Assembly (NCBI GenBank): GCA_015066065.1
Contig: SVPB01000013.1
Span: forward strand, 1-33,340
Length of the DNA stretch: 33,340 nt
Source of the DNA: Oscillospiraceae bacterium
Lineage (GTDB): Bacteria; Bacillota; Clostridia; Oscillospirales; Acutalibacteraceae
Reading direction: 5' to 3'
In this document: positions 7,441 to 17,618 of the stretch, piece after piece
Layout of the letters: each line of letters starts with the position of its first letter
Position numbering within the stretch: the first letter of the stretch is position 1
Position numbers and translations under genes: made by a program
The notes under the pieces: model-generated
What the model saw: the letters and a program-made list of their open reading frames with translations, nothing else
Databases searched by the model: none
Told to the model about the DNA's origin: nothing

Positions 7441-8527
7441 GCTGACCTTTGAGGGGTTTCGCAACCTGCACCCCGGCACGTGGGAACCGGACGAGGGTGT
7501 TAATATTCTCTACGGGGACAACGCCCAGGGCAAGACCAATCTGCTGGAGGCCTGCTGGCTGTTTACCGGATCCCGGAGTTTCCGGGGCGCCCGGGACCGG
7601 GAGATGGTAGGCTTTACGGCAGACAAGGCCAGCCTGACTATGGATTTTTATGCCGCAGGCCGGGAACAGAGCGCCACCATCACCATCGACAACCGGCGCC
7701 AGGTAACCCTCAATGGGGTGCGCCTCCCTTCTGCTGCCCGGCTGGCCGGCACCTTCTGCGGCGTGGTGTTTTCCCCGGCCCATCTCTCCCTTATCAAGGA
7801 GGGACCGGAAGGACGCCGGCGGTTTATCGATGCGGCCTATTGCCAGCTGCGCCCCGGGTACGTGGGCACCTTGGCGGAATACCACAAGGTGCTGGCCCAG
7901 CGCAACGCCACCCTGCGGCAGGCGGCGGATGGCGGCTTTACCTCCCAGACGGAGGAGCTATTGTCCCTATGGGACACCACCTTAGCGGCGGCCGGTGCCC
8001 GGCTGACCGCCGCCCGGCAGCATTATATCGGGCGGTTGGAGCCGCTTGCCCGGGAGATCTACCACGGTCTGTCCGGCGGCCGGGAGTCGCTGTCCTTACA
8101 GCTGCAATCCCCGGCGGCACAGCCGGCATATAGCCCGGCTGACATGGCCCGGTGCTGGCTGACCGCCCTGCAAGGGGCACGCCTGGCCGACCGGGGCGCC
8201 GGGTTCACCACCGTCGGTCCCCACCGGGAGGATGTGGAGATTCTGTTGGACGGTACCCCGGCCCGGGTGTACGGCTCCCAGGGGCAACAGCGCTCGGCGG
8301 TGCTGGCGCTTAAGCTGGCGGAGGCGTCGCTGCTGCAGGAGGTCACCGGGGAACCCCCCGTGGCCTTTCTGGATGACGTGATGAGCGAGCTGGACGTTTC
8401 CCGGCAGGATTATATTCTCAACCACATCCACCGCTGGCAGGTGTTCATCACCTGCTGTGAGCCGTCCTCTGCCCTGCGCATGACCGGCGGCAAGGTGTTT
8501 GCGATCAAAGAGGGAAAACTAGGGTGA
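7427..8527 (+). CDS. recF: DNA replication and repair protein RecF
   Basis: 366 residues. The start is TTG at 7427, chosen because AGGAGG (7412-7417) lies 9 nt upstream and the protein begins at the conserved IVRKLTFEGFRN. Walker A is GDNAQGKTN (30-38); the ABC signature region is YGSQGQQRSAVLALKLAE and Walker B is PVAFLDDVMSELD. RecF is an SMC-like ATPase that, with RecO and RecR, loads RecA at gaps in stalled forks. The length is typical. Confidence 0.96.
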   Translation: MIVRKLTFEGFRNLHPGTWEPDEGVNILYGDNAQGKTNLLEACWLFTGSRSFRGARDREMVGFTADKASLTMDFYAAGREQSATITIDNRRQVTLNGVRLPSAARLAGTFCGVVFSPAHLSLIKEGPEGRRRFIDAAYCQLRPGYVGTLAEYHKVLAQRNATLRQAADGGFTSQTEELLSLWDTTLAAAGARLTAARQHYIGRLEPLAREIYHGLSGGRESLSLQLQSPAAQPAYSPADMARCWLTALQGARLADRGAGFTTVGPHREDVEILLDGTPARVYGSQGQQRSAVLALKLAEASLLQEVTGEPPVAFLDDVMSELDVSRQDYILNHIHRWQVFITCCEPSSALRMTGGKVFAIKEGKLG

Positions 8528-8587
8528 CACGAATGACCCGAATCAGCCCCAAAGCGGCTGTTTTCGGCGCTTTTCGGCCTTTTTCCC

Positions 8588-8615
8588 TTGGCAGGCGTCA
8601 ATTCGTGCGTATTTT
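8588..8615 (+). promoter_or_regulatory. Possible promoter for remB-gyrB
   Basis: TTGGCA (8588-8593), 16-bp spacer, TATTTT (8610-8615), in the 144-bp recF-remB gap. Matches are imperfect. Nothing else is evident in the gap apart from the ribosome-binding site. Confidence 0.4.
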
Positions 8616-8671
8616 AACGATGGGTGAACGGAATAACCGCCTTTTAATTTAATGATTAGGGATGGATCACC

Positions 8672-8944
8672 ATGTATTTGCATTTGGGACAAGAGGTAGT
8701 GGTGCGCCAAAAGGACCTTATCGGGGTGTTTGACATGGACAACACCACCGTATCCGGCGCCACCCGTCAATATTTGACCAAGGCACAGCGGGCCGGCGAG
8801 GTCATCACCGTCAGCCCGGAGCTGCCTCGCAGCTTTGCGGTGTGTGCGCCGTCCCGGCGCCAGGGCCGCCGCCAGCAGGTGTATATCTGCCAGCTGGCCC
8901 CCCGTACGTTACAGAAACGATCTTCGAAGGAGGACTTAACATGA
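8672..8944 (+). CDS. remB: Extracellular matrix regulator RemB (DUF370)
   Basis: 90 residues, MYLHLGQEVVVRQKDLIGVFDMDNTT at the start, the YaaB/RemB form of the DUF370 family. RemA and RemB of Bacillus subtilis are small DNA-binding proteins that activate matrix and osmoprotection genes; in Clostridia the role is not established. GGATGG precedes the ATG. The position between recF and gyrB matches Bacillus. The C-terminal 25 residues are basic and little conserved. The stop overlaps the gyrB start by 4 nt (8941-8944). Confidence 0.88.
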   Translation: MYLHLGQEVVVRQKDLIGVFDMDNTTVSGATRQYLTKAQRAGEVITVSPELPRSFAVCAPSRRQGRRQQVYICQLAPRTLQKRSSKEDLT

Positions 8945-10896
8945 GCGAACTGGAAAAGGATCTGCCCACCGGCGAGGTCACCGCGGCAGACGGCTCCTAT
9001 GATGAAAAAGACATACAGGTGCTGGAAGGACTGGAAGCGGTCCGCAAGCGCCCGGGTATGTATATCGGCTCCACCGGCCCCCGGGGTCTGCACCATCTGG
9101 TGTACGAGATCGTGGATAACTCCATTGATGAGGCCCTGGCCGGCTTCTGCACCCATATCGAGGTGGAGGTACAGCCGGGGGATATCATCTCGGTACGGGA
9201 CAACGGCCGTGGTATCCCCGTGGGCCTCAATGAGAAGCTGGGGCTCCCCACCGTCACGGTGGTGCTCACCGTCCTGCACGCCGGCGGTAAGTTTGGCGGC
9301 GGCGGCTACAAGGTGGCCGGCGGTCTGCACGGTGTCGGCTCCTCGGTGGTCAACGCCCTCTCCCAGTGGCTGGAGGTGGAGATCAGCCGTGAGGGTCACG
9401 TGCATCGCCAGCGGTTTGAGCGCGGTCATACGGTGACCGACCTGCAGGTGGTGGGGGACACCACCGAGACCGGTACGCTGGTGCGGTTTAAGGCCGACCC
9501 GGAGATCTTTACCGAGACCACCGAGTACGACTTTGATACCCTGCAGAAGCGTCTGCGTGAGCAGGCCTTCCTCAACGCCGGGCTGAAGATCACCTTCACC
9601 GACAGCCGGGACCCCGAGAAGGTGAAGCAGGAGGAATATTGCTACGAGGGCGGTATCTCCTCCTTTGTGGAGTTTCTCAACAAGACCCGAGGCTACGTGC
9701 CGCTGCACGACAACGTGGTGCATCTGACCACCACCGACGGCGAGAGCGTGGCGGAGGTGGCCTTCCAGTATAACGACAGCTATAACGAGAACATCATCTC
9801 CTTTGCCAATAACATGAATACGGTGGACGGCGGTACCCACGAGATTGCTTTCAAGACCGCTATCACCCGTATTTTCAACGACTACGCCCGTCGGTATAAG
9901 ATGCTCAGGGACAACGACAAGAACCTCTCCGGCGAGGACGTGCGTGAGGGTCTCATGGCGGTGGTCAGCGTCAAGCTGGAGGATGCGCAGTTTGAGTCCC
10001 AGACCAAGGCCAAGCTGGGCAACACCTCCATCGGCCGGCTGGTCAACACCCTGCTGACCGACAAGCTGACCGCCTATCTGGACGAGAATCCGGCGGTGGC
10101 CAAGGCGATTCTGGAAAAGTCCATCAACGCCGCCCGGGTCCGGGAAGCGGCACAGAAGGCCCGGGACAGCGCCCGGAACAGCAAGAAGCTCTCCTCCCTG
10201 CGTATGCCGGAGAAGCTGGCGGACTGCATCTGGACCGACCCGGAGCGCACCGAATTGTACATCGTGGAGGGTGACTCCGCCGGCGGCTCGGCCATTCAGG
10301 GCCGGGACCGCAACTACCAGGCCATTCTGTCTCTGTGGGGCAAGATGCTCAACGTGGAGAAGGCCCGGATCGATAAGGTGTACAACAACGACAAGCTCAC
10401 CCCCGTGGTGGTGGCGCTGGGCTGTGGCATCGGCAGTGACTTTGACCTGTCCAAGCTGCGGTACGGCAAGGTCATCATCATGGCGGATGCGGACGTGGAC
10501 GGTTCCCACATCTGCACCCTGATGCTCACCTTCTTCTTCCGCTATATGCGTCCCCTCATCGACGAGGGACACGTGTACATCGCCCAGCCTCCTCTCTACA
10601 AGGTCAGCAAGGGCAAGCAGGCGTTCTACGCCTTCTCGGACGAGGAGCGTGACGAGTACATCGCCCAGCTGGGCGGCAATGCCGACATCCAGCGGTACAA
10701 GGGTCTTGGTGAGATGGACCCCGAGCAGCTGTGGGAGACCACCATGGACCCGGCCTTCCGCACCATGCTGCAGGTGACGCTGGAGGATGCCCAGCAGGCG
10801 GACGAGACCTTTACCATCCTCATGGGTGATAAGGTGGAGCCCCGCAAGGAGTTTATCGAGAAGAACGCCGGCTATGCGACCAATTTGGATATTTAA
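8941..10896 (+). CDS. gyrB: DNA gyrase subunit B
   Basis: 651 residues from ATG 8941 (MSELEKDLPTGEV) with AAGGAGG just upstream; earlier in-frame ATGs lie inside remB. GHKL ATPase motifs: YEIVDNSIDEA near 55-65 and DNGRGIPVG. The TOPRIM domain has EGDSAGGSA (Glu about 443) and DADVDG (about 516-521). The C-terminal signature QRYKGLGEM is present. Length is that of a Gram-positive GyrB. GyrB supplies ATP hydrolysis for negative supercoiling; its partner is the gyrA product. Confidence 0.97.
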   Translation: MSELEKDLPTGEVTAADGSYDEKDIQVLEGLEAVRKRPGMYIGSTGPRGLHHLVYEIVDNSIDEALAGFCTHIEVEVQPGDIISVRDNGRGIPVGLNEKLGLPTVTVVLTVLHAGGKFGGGGYKVAGGLHGVGSSVVNALSQWLEVEISREGHVHRQRFERGHTVTDLQVVGDTTETGTLVRFKADPEIFTETTEYDFDTLQKRLREQAFLNAGLKITFTDSRDPEKVKQEEYCYEGGISSFVEFLNKTRGYVPLHDNVVHLTTTDGESVAEVAFQYNDSYNENIISFANNMNTVDGGTHEIAFKTAITRIFNDYARRYKMLRDNDKNLSGEDVREGLMAVVSVKLEDAQFESQTKAKLGNTSIGRLVNTLLTDKLTAYLDENPAVAKAILEKSINAARVREAAQKARDSARNSKKLSSLRMPEKLADCIWTDPERTELYIVEGDSAGGSAIQGRDRNYQAILSLWGKMLNVEKARIDKVYNNDKLTPVVVALGCGIGSDFDLSKLRYGKVIIMADADVDGSHICTLMLTFFFRYMRPLIDEGHVYIAQPPLYKVSKGKQAFYAFSDEERDEYIAQLGGNADIQRYKGLGEMDPEQLWETTMDPAFRTMLQVTLEDAQQADETFTILMGDKVEPRKEFIEKNAGYATNLDI

Positions 10897-10898
10897 AT

Positions 10899-11987
10899 AT
10901 GGAAGAACACGTATTATATGAGTTTCCCGTGGACCTGACCCGGGAGGAATACATGGCTTATCACGACCTGTCCGCCCGGACGGTTGGCCCTCTGCGTGGT
11001 CTCAAGGGCCGCACCGTGCTCAGTCTGGTGCTGGCCGGGCTTATGCTGGCTCTGCTGGGGTTCCAGTGGTTCCGGTACGCTTACCTTGACCTGCCCATGG
11101 CGGTGCTGGGGGTAGGCCTGCTGGTGCTGGCGGTCTACACCGGTGTGGTGACCCCCCGTCGGTTACGGCGGCAGGCCGTCCAGCAGTACGATGATGCGGT
11201 GGCCGCCGGGCATTGTTACTACGGCATGGTCACCCTCACCGCCGACAGCATCACCAAGGAGGGGGCGCAGATCACCGCCACCCTGCCGCTGGATGCCACC
11301 ACCTTGTTTATTGAAAACGAGCAGATGATGGTGTTCGTCAACCGGCGCGGCCGTTCCATCGTGTTGCCGGCCCGGTGCATGACCGCCGTCCATGCGGCGG
11401 CGGTACGGCAGGTGGCCCATCGCCGCCTGCCGCCGATGAACCGGCGGTTTCTCGCCCGTCTGCAGCCGCAGGAGCAGGTGCCCACCCCCACCGAGGCCGC
11501 CCCTACCGTCACCCTGATGGAGGGCCGCATCACCTACACCGAGCAGGAGATGATCAGCCTCATCCGTGGCCGTACCCTGGCCATGTTCAGTACGCGCCTC
11601 CCCTCCTTTGGCGGTATCAGTCTGGTGGCCGGCATTCTGTACGGCTGGGGGATGGAATCCCCCGTCACCGCCATAGTGGTGTTCGCCGGATGTCTGGGTC
11701 TATTGACCCTCTTTACCTTGGTACTGCCCTATTTCCGGTCGGTGCGTGCCGCCCGGATGGTGCAGGTGTCCACCAGCTACACCATCACCGATCGGGGCAT
11801 ACGCCTGCAGGAGGGCAGTCACGAGCTGTCCCTGCCGTGGTCGGCGGTGCGTCACGTGTACGACCGGGGCGACTACGCCGAGATGCTGTTCCGCCACGGC
11901 GGCTCCTTCCGGCTCCCCAAGCGTGAGCTGGCGGATGTGGCCGCCTTCGAAGCCATTTTACAGCAATATTGGCACAACAAAGAGTAA
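10899..11987 (+). CDS. Duplicated YcxB-like membrane protein between gyrB and gyrA
   Basis: 362 residues, function unknown. Two similar halves each hold a pair of hydrophobic segments (about 44-62 and 66-87; 241-260 and 267-286) followed by a soluble beta-rich domain. The second is a clear YcxB-type domain (ITDRGIRLQEG...LPWSAVRHVY...GSFRLPKREL); the first is more diverged (VTLTADSITKEGAQITATLPLDATTLFI...RRGRSIVLPARCM). ATG 10899 lies 2 nt after the gyrB stop with no good ribosome-binding site, suggesting coupling. A GGGAGG site precedes Met19 (10953), but starting there would cut into the first repeat. No signal peptide. Same strand and composition as its neighbours. Confidence 0.75.
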   Translation: MEEHVLYEFPVDLTREEYMAYHDLSARTVGPLRGLKGRTVLSLVLAGLMLALLGFQWFRYAYLDLPMAVLGVGLLVLAVYTGVVTPRRLRRQAVQQYDDAVAAGHCYYGMVTLTADSITKEGAQITATLPLDATTLFIENEQMMVFVNRRGRSIVLPARCMTAVHAAAVRQVAHRRLPPMNRRFLARLQPQEQVPTPTEAAPTVTLMEGRITYTEQEMISLIRGRTLAMFSTRLPSFGGISLVAGILYGWGMESPVTAIVVFAGCLGLLTLFTLVLPYFRSVRAARMVQVSTSYTITDRGIRLQEGSHELSLPWSAVRHVYDRGDYAEMLFRHGGSFRLPKRELADVAAFEAILQQYWHNKE

Positions 11988-12039
11988 TATTAACATTATA
12001 TTATACATTCCGTAATTCCAGAAAGAGCAGGTGATCAAG

Positions 12040-14553
12040 GTGGAAGAACAATCGACCCCTATGTCCAAGCTGATACAGGTAGACCTTGACAAGGAGATGC
12101 GCAGCCGCTTTTTGCAGTATTCCATGTCGGTCATTGTGGCCCGTGCCCTGCCGGACGTGCGTGACGGACTCAAGCCGGTGCACCGCCGGATTCTTTACAC
12201 CATGCATGAGGACGGCCTGACCCCGGACAAGGCGTTCCGCAAGTCGGCCACCACGGTGGGCGACGTGCTGGGTCATTACCATCCCCACGGTGATGCATCG
12301 GTGTACGATGCCATGGTGCGTATGGCGCAGGATTTCTCTCTGCGGTATCCTCTGGTGGATGGCCACGGTAACTTCGGTTCCATCGACGGTCATCCGGCGG
12401 CGGCCTACCGTTACACCGAGGCGCGCATGAGCAAGATGGCGCTGGATATGCTGGTGGATATCGAAAAAGAGACGGTGGACTTCATGCCCAACTTTGACGA
12501 TACCACCAAGGAGCCGGTGGTACTGCCCTCCCGGTTCCCCAACCTGCTGGTCAACGGCTCGTCGGGTATTGCGGTGGGTATGGCCACCAACGTGCCGCCC
12601 CACAACCTGTGCGAGGTGGTGGACGCCATCTGCCTGCTCATCGACAACCCCGATGCGGAGCTGGCGGATATTATGGAGTTTATTAAAGGCCCCGATTTCC
12701 CCACCGGCGGTGTGATCATGGGCCGGGCCGGTATCCGGGCCGCCTACGCCACCGGCCGTGGCCGCATTACCGTGCGTGCCAAGGCGGAGATCGAGGAGCA
12801 GGGCAATCGCAGCCGCATTGTCATCAGCGAGATCCCCTACATGGTCAACAAGCTCAATCTGGTCAAGTCCATCATCGATCTGGTGGACGACAAGCGGATT
12901 GAAGGCATTGCCGACGTGGTGGACCACTCCAGCATGGAGGGTATGCGCATCGTCATTGACCTCAAGCGGGATGCGGTGCCGCAGGTGGTGCTCAACCAGC
13001 TGTACGCCTACACCCAGATGCAGACCACCTTCGGCGCTATCATGCTGACCTTGGTGGACGGCACCCCCCGGGTGCTCACCCTCAAGCAGATGCTGGAGGA
13101 GTATATCAAGTTCCAGTGCGAGGTCATTACCCGGCGCACCGTGTTCGATCTGCGCAAGGCCCGGGAGCGTGCGCACATCGTGGAGGCGCTCAAGACCGCC
13201 AGCGACTTTATCGATCTGGTCATCTCCATCATCCGGGAGAGCAAGGACCAGAACGCCGCCAAGGAGCGCCTGATGGAACGCTTCTCCTTTGATGACGCTC
13301 AGGCAGACGCCATCGTTAAGATGCGTCTTGGTCAGTTGGCCGGTCTGGAACGCCAGAAGATCGAGGACGAGCTGGGTGCGCTGCAGCTGAAGATCGCGGA
13401 GTTCGAGGGGATTCTGGCGGACGAGCAGAAGGTGCGCGCCATTGTGAAGGAAGAGTGCCAGAAGATGCGTGACAAGTACGGCGATGAGCGCCGTACCGAG
13501 ATCTCGGTCATCTCCGGCGAGGTGGATATCGAGGATCTGATCCCCGAGGAGGAGAGCGTGCTGACCCTCACCGATGCCGGCTACATCAAGCGCCAGCCGG
13601 CGGACGTGTACGCCGCCCAGCGCCGTGGCGGCAAGGGCATCAAGGGCCTCTCCACCCGGGAGGAGGATGTCATCCGCAATATGTTTATCTGCTCCAGCCA
13701 CGACTCGGTGATGTTCTTTACCAATCTGGGTCGTGTGTACGTGCTCAAGTGCTATGAGATTCCGGAGGGCAGCCGCACCGCCAAGGGGCTGAATATCGTC
13801 AACCTCCTGCCCCTGCAGCCCGGCGAGAAGGTATCCGCCATGATCACCGCCCAGGAACAGCTGGAGGGCCAGTACCTGTGCATGCTCACCCGGCAGGGTG
13901 TGATCAAGCGCACCCGTCTGGATGCTTATGCCCACGTGCGTAAGAATGGGCTGATCGCCATCGATCTGGACGAGGGGGATGAGCTGGTCAGCGTGCTGAC
14001 CACCGACGGCTACCAGCAGCTGTTGGTAGCCACCCGTCAGGGCATGGCCATCCGGTTTGATGAGAACGACGTGCGCTCGGTGGGTCGTACCGCCCGTGGC
14101 GTCAAGGCCCTTAATCTGGCCGCCACCGATCAGGTGGTGGGCATGGAGATGGTGGACGACAGTAAGCTCCTGCTGACCGTGTCCGAGAGTGGCTACGGCC
14201 GCTTGAGCCGGTTTGAGGAATACCGGGTGCAGTCCCGTGGCGGCAAGGGTCTGACCAACTACCAGACCGGCAAGTACGGCGAGGTGGTGGGCATTATGGC
14301 GGTGGATCTCGAGGAGGATCTGATCCTCATTTCCTCCGGCGGTGTGATGATCCGTATGCTCATCGGTGAGATCCGCCAGTGCAGCCGTATCTCCAAGGGC
14401 GTGCGTGTCATGCGTCTGGAGGAGGGCATCCGGGTGGTGTCCATCGCCAAGACCGCCCATGAGGAAGGGGAGGTTACCGCCCATCCCGAGGACGACGGCG
14501 AACCCGATGAACCCGTTCCCGAAGAGCCGGAAACCGCCGAAACCCAAGAATAA
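12040..14553 (+). CDS. gyrA: DNA gyrase subunit A
   Basis: 837 residues from GTG 12040, chosen because AGGTGATC (12029-12036) fits the anti-Shine-Dalgarno end; GTG 12031 and ATG 12061 (MSKLIQVDL) are alternatives. The catalytic tyrosine is in [11 protein letters not shown] (about residue 125). The C-terminal DNA-wrapping domain carries the GyrA box QRRGGKGI, which marks gyrase rather than topoisomerase IV, and ends in an acidic tail. The quinolone-determining segment reads [12 protein letters not shown], with Ala where Escherichia coli has Ser83. Gyrase introduces negative supercoils. An AT-rich gap of about 50 bp precedes it; no clear promoter was found. Confidence 0.96.
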   Translation: MEEQSTPMSKLIQVDLDKEMRSRFLQYSMSVIVARALPDVRDGLKPVHRRILYTMHEDGLTPDKAFRKSATTVGDVLGHYHPHGDASVYDAMVRMAQDFSLRYPLVDGHGNFGSIDGHPAAAYRYTEARMSKMALDMLVDIEKETVDFMPNFDDTTKEPVVLPSRFPNLLVNGSSGIAVGMATNVPPHNLCEVVDAICLLIDNPDAELADIMEFIKGPDFPTGGVIMGRAGIRAAYATGRGRITVRAKAEIEEQGNRSRIVISEIPYMVNKLNLVKSIIDLVDDKRIEGIADVVDHSSMEGMRIVIDLKRDAVPQVVLNQLYAYTQMQTTFGAIMLTLVDGTPRVLTLKQMLEEYIKFQCEVITRRTVFDLRKARERAHIVEALKTASDFIDLVISIIRESKDQNAAKERLMERFSFDDAQADAIVKMRLGQLAGLERQKIEDELGALQLKIAEFEGILADEQKVRAIVKEECQKMRDKYGDERRTEISVISGEVDIEDLIPEEESVLTLTDAGYIKRQPADVYAAQRRGGKGIKGLSTREEDVIRNMFICSSHDSVMFFTNLGRVYVLKCYEIPEGSRTAKGLNIVNLLPLQPGEKVSAMITAQEQLEGQYLCMLTRQGVIKRTRLDAYAHVRKNGLIAIDLDEGDELVSVLTTDGYQQLLVATRQGMAIRFDENDVRSVGRTARGVKALNLAATDQVVGMEMVDDSKLLLTVSESGYGRLSRFEEYRVQSRGGKGLTNYQTGKYGEVVGIMAVDLEEDLILISSGGVMIRMLIGEIRQCSRISKGVRVMRLEEGIRVVSIAKTAHEEGEVTAHPEDDGEPDEPVPEEPETAETQE

Positions 14554-14558
14554 GCTTT

Positions 14559-14595
14559 ACACCGGGTATAGATAGGCACTATCTATACCCGGTGT
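14559..14595 (+). terminator. Terminator-like hairpin after gyrA
   Basis: Perfect 17-bp stem, arms 14559-14575 and 14579-14595, loop GCA, 5 nt after the gyrA stop. Only TTAGA follows, so the U tract is weak. Confidence 0.75.
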
Positions 14596-14694
14596 TTAGA
14601 TACTAGACGTTAGATGTTAGACGGTAGACATTAGACCCACTACCGGCTGCACACATCTAACATCTAGTATCTAGCATCTAGCATCTACTTTCAA
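14596..14694. repeat. Heptad inverted-repeat element after gyrA
   Basis: Left arm units TTAGATA, CTAGACG, TTAGATG, TTAGACG, GTAGACA, TTAGACC; right arm units CATCTAA, CATCTAG, TATCTAG, CATCTAG, CATCTAC, i.e. the reverse complement. The arms can fold into a long imperfect hairpin around a core CCCACTACCGGCTG. The block 14624-14649 is 22/26 identical to 18522-18547. Confidence 0.75.
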
Positions 14695-14720
14695 CAATCT
14701 GTATTATACCATTTTTTGTC

Positions 14721-14957
14721 TGTGGAAAATCCACGGTTGATTGCCGGCTTTTCCACCGTCAAAACCCGTCAACCACGGGATTTATCCGGGATTATCGTGG
14801 AAAACCCCGTGGAAACTGTGTAATTTTTTCCCCGTTTTGATTGCGAATCGTATAGAAAATTGTCGTTTTTCCACGACACGGTGCAAAACCCTTGTGGAAA
14901 AGTGAAAAACCCGGTGGAAAACCCCGTTGCACCGCTTGATCCGTGGGTTTTTCCACC
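14721..14957. other. Cluster of TTTTCCAC/GTGGAAAA motifs before mnmG
   Basis: Eight DnaA-box-like nonamers in 237 bp: TGTGGAAAA 14721, TTTTCCACC 14749, CGTGGAAAA 14796, CGTGGAAAC 14808, TTTTCCACG 14867, TGTGGAAAA 14893, GGTGGAAAA 14913, TTTTCCACC 14949. They share the core of the boxes in the dnaA-dnaN gap and lie on both strands. A moderately AT-rich stretch (14821-14870) lies among them, but there is no trio run. Possible roles are a second DnaA-binding locus, a relic of the mnmG-side origin, or a titration site. There is no open frame and no clear mnmG promoter. Confidence 0.65.
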
Positions 14958-15010
14958 AACCCCCCTGTTTTTCGGGGAAAACCGCACGCCAAGAGAGAGG
15001 AAGACGCCCC

Positions 15011-16891
15011 ATGTTCTATCGACAGGCCACCTATGATGTGGCGGTCATCGGTGCCGGTCACGCCGGCATCGAAGCGGGGTTGGCGGCGGCCCGTTTGGGC
15101 TGTGCCACCGCGCTGTTTACCATCAATCTGGATTGGATCGGCAACATGCCCTGCAATCCGTCCATCGGTGGCACCGCCAAGGGTCACCTGGTACGGGAGA
15201 TCGACGCCTTGGGCGGCGCCATGGGGCAGGCGGCGGACGCCAACCTGCTGCAGAGCCGGATGCTCAACCGGGGCAAAGGCCCGGCGGTGCATTCGCTGCG
15301 TGCCCAGATCGATCGCCGGGCATACTCGGCCTACATGAAGCATCGGCTGGAGACCACCCCCCATCTGCAGATACGGCAGGGGGAGATCACCCGGCTGGAA
15401 CGGCTGGAGGACGGCAGCTACCGGCTGACCGATCGGCTGGGTGTCTCCTACGATGCCCGGGCGGTGGTGCTGGCCACCGGCACCTTCCTGAAGGGACGGG
15501 TGTACGTGGGGGATGTGTCCTACGAGAGTGGCCCGGACGGGATGTTCCCGGCGGCACAGCTGTCCCAGTCTCTCCGGGAGCTGGGGGTGAGCCTGCGCCG
15601 GTTTAAGACCGGCACGCCCAGCCGTGTTCTGCGCCGCAGTATTGATTTTACCCGGCTGGAACAGCAGGACGGGGAGGAGCCGGTGATCCCCTTCTCCTTT
15701 GAGACCGACCGGCAGCTGCACAACGAGCTGCCCTGTCACATCACCTGGACGGGGGCGGACACCCGACGGGTCATTATGGAGAATCTGCACCGTTCCCCCT
15801 TGTTCAGCGGCCAGATCGAGGGCATCGGCCCTCGGTATTGCCCGTCCATTGAGGATAAGATGGTGCGGTTTGCGGATAAGGAGCGCCATCAGGTGTTCAT
15901 CGAGCCATGCGGCCGGGATACCGAGGAGATGTACCTGCAAGGGCTTTCCTCCAGCCTGCCGGTGGACGTGCAGATGGCCTTTCTGCGCACCATCCCCGGG
16001 TTGGAGCAGGTGGAGGTGCTGCGCCCGGCCTACGCCATTGAGTACGATTGCGTCGACCCTCTGCAGCTGGCGGTGACCCTGGAGTTTAAGGATATCCCCG
16101 GTCTTTACGGCGCCGGGCAGTTCAACGGCTCCTCCGGGTACGAGGAGGCCGCCGCCCAAGGGCTGGTGGCCGGCGCCAATGCGGCGCTTAAGCTGCTTGG
16201 CCGGGAGCCGCTGGTGCTGGACCGTGCCTCCAGCTACATCGGCACCCTTATTGATGACCTGACCACCAAGGGCTGTATGGACCCTTACCGGATGATGACC
16301 AGCCGCAGTGAGTACCGGCTGGTGCTGCGGCAGGATAACGCCGACCGGCGGCTGACCCCCATCGGACGGGCGGCCGGTCTGGTGGATGACCGCCGGTGGG
16401 AACGGTACACCGCCCGGCAGACCGCTTTGCAGGCGGAGCGCCGGCGGTTGGAGGAGACCATCCTGCCCCCCAGCGAGACCCTGAACCGTCTGCTGGTCGA
16501 CCGGGGCACCACCCCGGTGACCACCGGTATCCGGCTGGCGGAATTATTGCGCCGCCCCCAGATCACCTATGATTCTCTGGCGCCGGTGGATCCCCACCGC
16601 CCGGCCCTTGACCGGTTTGTTAAGGAACAGCTGGAGGTGGAGATCAAATACGAGGGCTATATCCGCCGGGAGCAGGGGCAGATCGACGAGATGCGCCGGT
16701 TGGAGAACCGCCTGCTGCCCCCGGACGCCCCTTATGACACCATCCATGGTCTGCGCAAGGAAGCGCAGGAGAAGCTCAGCCGCATCCGTCCCCGGAGCAT
16801 CGGGCAGGCCTCCCGTATCAGTGGCGTCAGCCCAGCGGATATTTCGGTGCTTATCGTGTGGAGCACACAGCAAGGAGGACATCATGCTTGA
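15011..16891 (+). CDS. mnmG: tRNA uridine-5-carboxymethylaminomethyl modification enzyme MnmG
   Basis: 626 residues from ATG 15011, with an AGAGAGAGGAAG run upstream. The FAD-binding motif GAGHAG is at 14-19; [22 protein letters not shown] follows, with its conserved Cys. The C-terminal helical MnmE/tRNA-binding part ends in [17 protein letters not shown]. With MnmE (not in the window) it makes cmnm5U34 in tRNA. Here mnmG lies on the gyrA side of the origin and reads away from it, whereas Bacillus has it on the rnpA side. It overlaps rsmG by 8 nt. Confidence 0.97.
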   Translation: MFYRQATYDVAVIGAGHAGIEAGLAAARLGCATALFTINLDWIGNMPCNPSIGGTAKGHLVREIDALGGAMGQAADANLLQSRMLNRGKGPAVHSLRAQIDRRAYSAYMKHRLETTPHLQIRQGEITRLERLEDGSYRLTDRLGVSYDARAVVLATGTFLKGRVYVGDVSYESGPDGMFPAAQLSQSLRELGVSLRRFKTGTPSRVLRRSIDFTRLEQQDGEEPVIPFSFETDRQLHNELPCHITWTGADTRRVIMENLHRSPLFSGQIEGIGPRYCPSIEDKMVRFADKERHQVFIEPCGRDTEEMYLQGLSSSLPVDVQMAFLRTIPGLEQVEVLRPAYAIEYDCVDPLQLAVTLEFKDIPGLYGAGQFNGSSGYEEAAAQGLVAGANAALKLLGREPLVLDRASSYIGTLIDDLTTKGCMDPYRMMTSRSEYRLVLRQDNADRRLTPIGRAAGLVDDRRWERYTARQTALQAERRRLEETILPPSETLNRLLVDRGTTPVTTGIRLAELLRRPQITYDSLAPVDPHRPALDRFVKEQLEVEIKYEGYIRREQGQIDEMRRLENRLLPPDAPYDTIHGLRKEAQEKLSRIRPRSIGQASRISGVSPADISVLIVWSTQQGGHHA

Positions 16892-17603
16892 CCGCGATCT
16901 GTTGACCGCCGGGCTGGCCCCGGTGGGGATAGTGCCGGACGACGACCTGTGCCGCCGTCTGGATGTGTATGCCCACCTGCTGGTGGAATGGAATGAGAAG
17001 ATGAACCTGACCGCCATCACCGACCCGGTAGGGGTGACGGTCAAGCACTTTACCGACAGTCTGCTGGCGGCGCCCCATCTGCCGGAGAGGGCCTTTACCC
17101 TCATCGACGTGGGCACCGGTGCCGGCTTTCCCGGCGTGCCGCTGGCGCTGTACCGCCCGGATTGCATCCTGACCCTGCTGGACAGCCTGCAAAAGCGGCT
17201 GGTGTTTCTGGAAACCGTTTGCCGGGAGCTGGGGCTTCCGGTGCGGCTCATCCACGCCCGGGCAGAGGAGGGGGGACAGCGCCCCGACCTGCGAGAGCAG
17301 TACGATGTGGCCACCGCCCGGGCGGTGGCGGCCTTGCCCACCCTGAGCGAGTATTGCCTGCCTTTTGTGAAGGTGGGCGGCCGGTTCATTGCCCTGAAAG
17401 GGCCGGATGCCGGACGGGAGCAGGAGGATGCCGCCCGTGCGGTGACCACCTTGGGCGGCCGGGTGACCCAAACCGTGTCCCACACCCTGATAACGCCGGA
17501 GGGAGAGGGGATGGAACGCCGGCTGGTGCTTATCGACAAGGAGCGCCCCACCCCGGCAAAATACCCCCGACACGGCTCCAAAATCGCAAAACAACCCTTA
17601 TAA
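16884..17603 (+). CDS. rsmG: 16S rRNA (guanine-N7) methyltransferase RsmG
   Basis: 239 residues from ATG 16884 ([13 protein letters not shown]) with AAGGAGG upstream; the upstream open frame belongs to mnmG in another frame. The SAM-binding motif is [12 protein letters not shown] (75-86), preceded by the family motifs NEKMNLTAI and VKHFTDSL. Methylates N7 of G527 (E. coli numbering) in 16S rRNA; loss gives low-level streptomycin resistance. Coupled to mnmG by the 8-nt overlap and ended by a terminator at 17619. Confidence 0.96.
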   Translation: MLDRDLLTAGLAPVGIVPDDDLCRRLDVYAHLLVEWNEKMNLTAITDPVGVTVKHFTDSLLAAPHLPERAFTLIDVGTGAGFPGVPLALYRPDCILTLLDSLQKRLVFLETVCRELGLPVRLIHARAEEGGQRPDLREQYDVATARAVAALPTLSEYCLPFVKVGGRFIALKGPDAGREQEDAARAVTTLGGRVTQTVSHTLITPEGEGMERRLVLIDKERPTPAKYPRHGSKIAKQPL

Positions 17604-17618
17604 CGCCAACCAAAACCG

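Noticed and set aside
4329-8615. Shared TGCGTATTTTAA 12-mer upstream of dnaA and remB
   Set aside because: A single 12-base match between two AT-rich gaps is expected by chance in a window this long.
8767-10572. 601-codon minus-strand open frame opposite gyrB
   Set aside because: Shadow of high-GC coding DNA: the plus strand is unambiguous GyrB, and the antisense product is low-complexity His/Gly/Val-rich. The same holds for the antisense frames opposite gyrA, mnmG and the permease-parA region.
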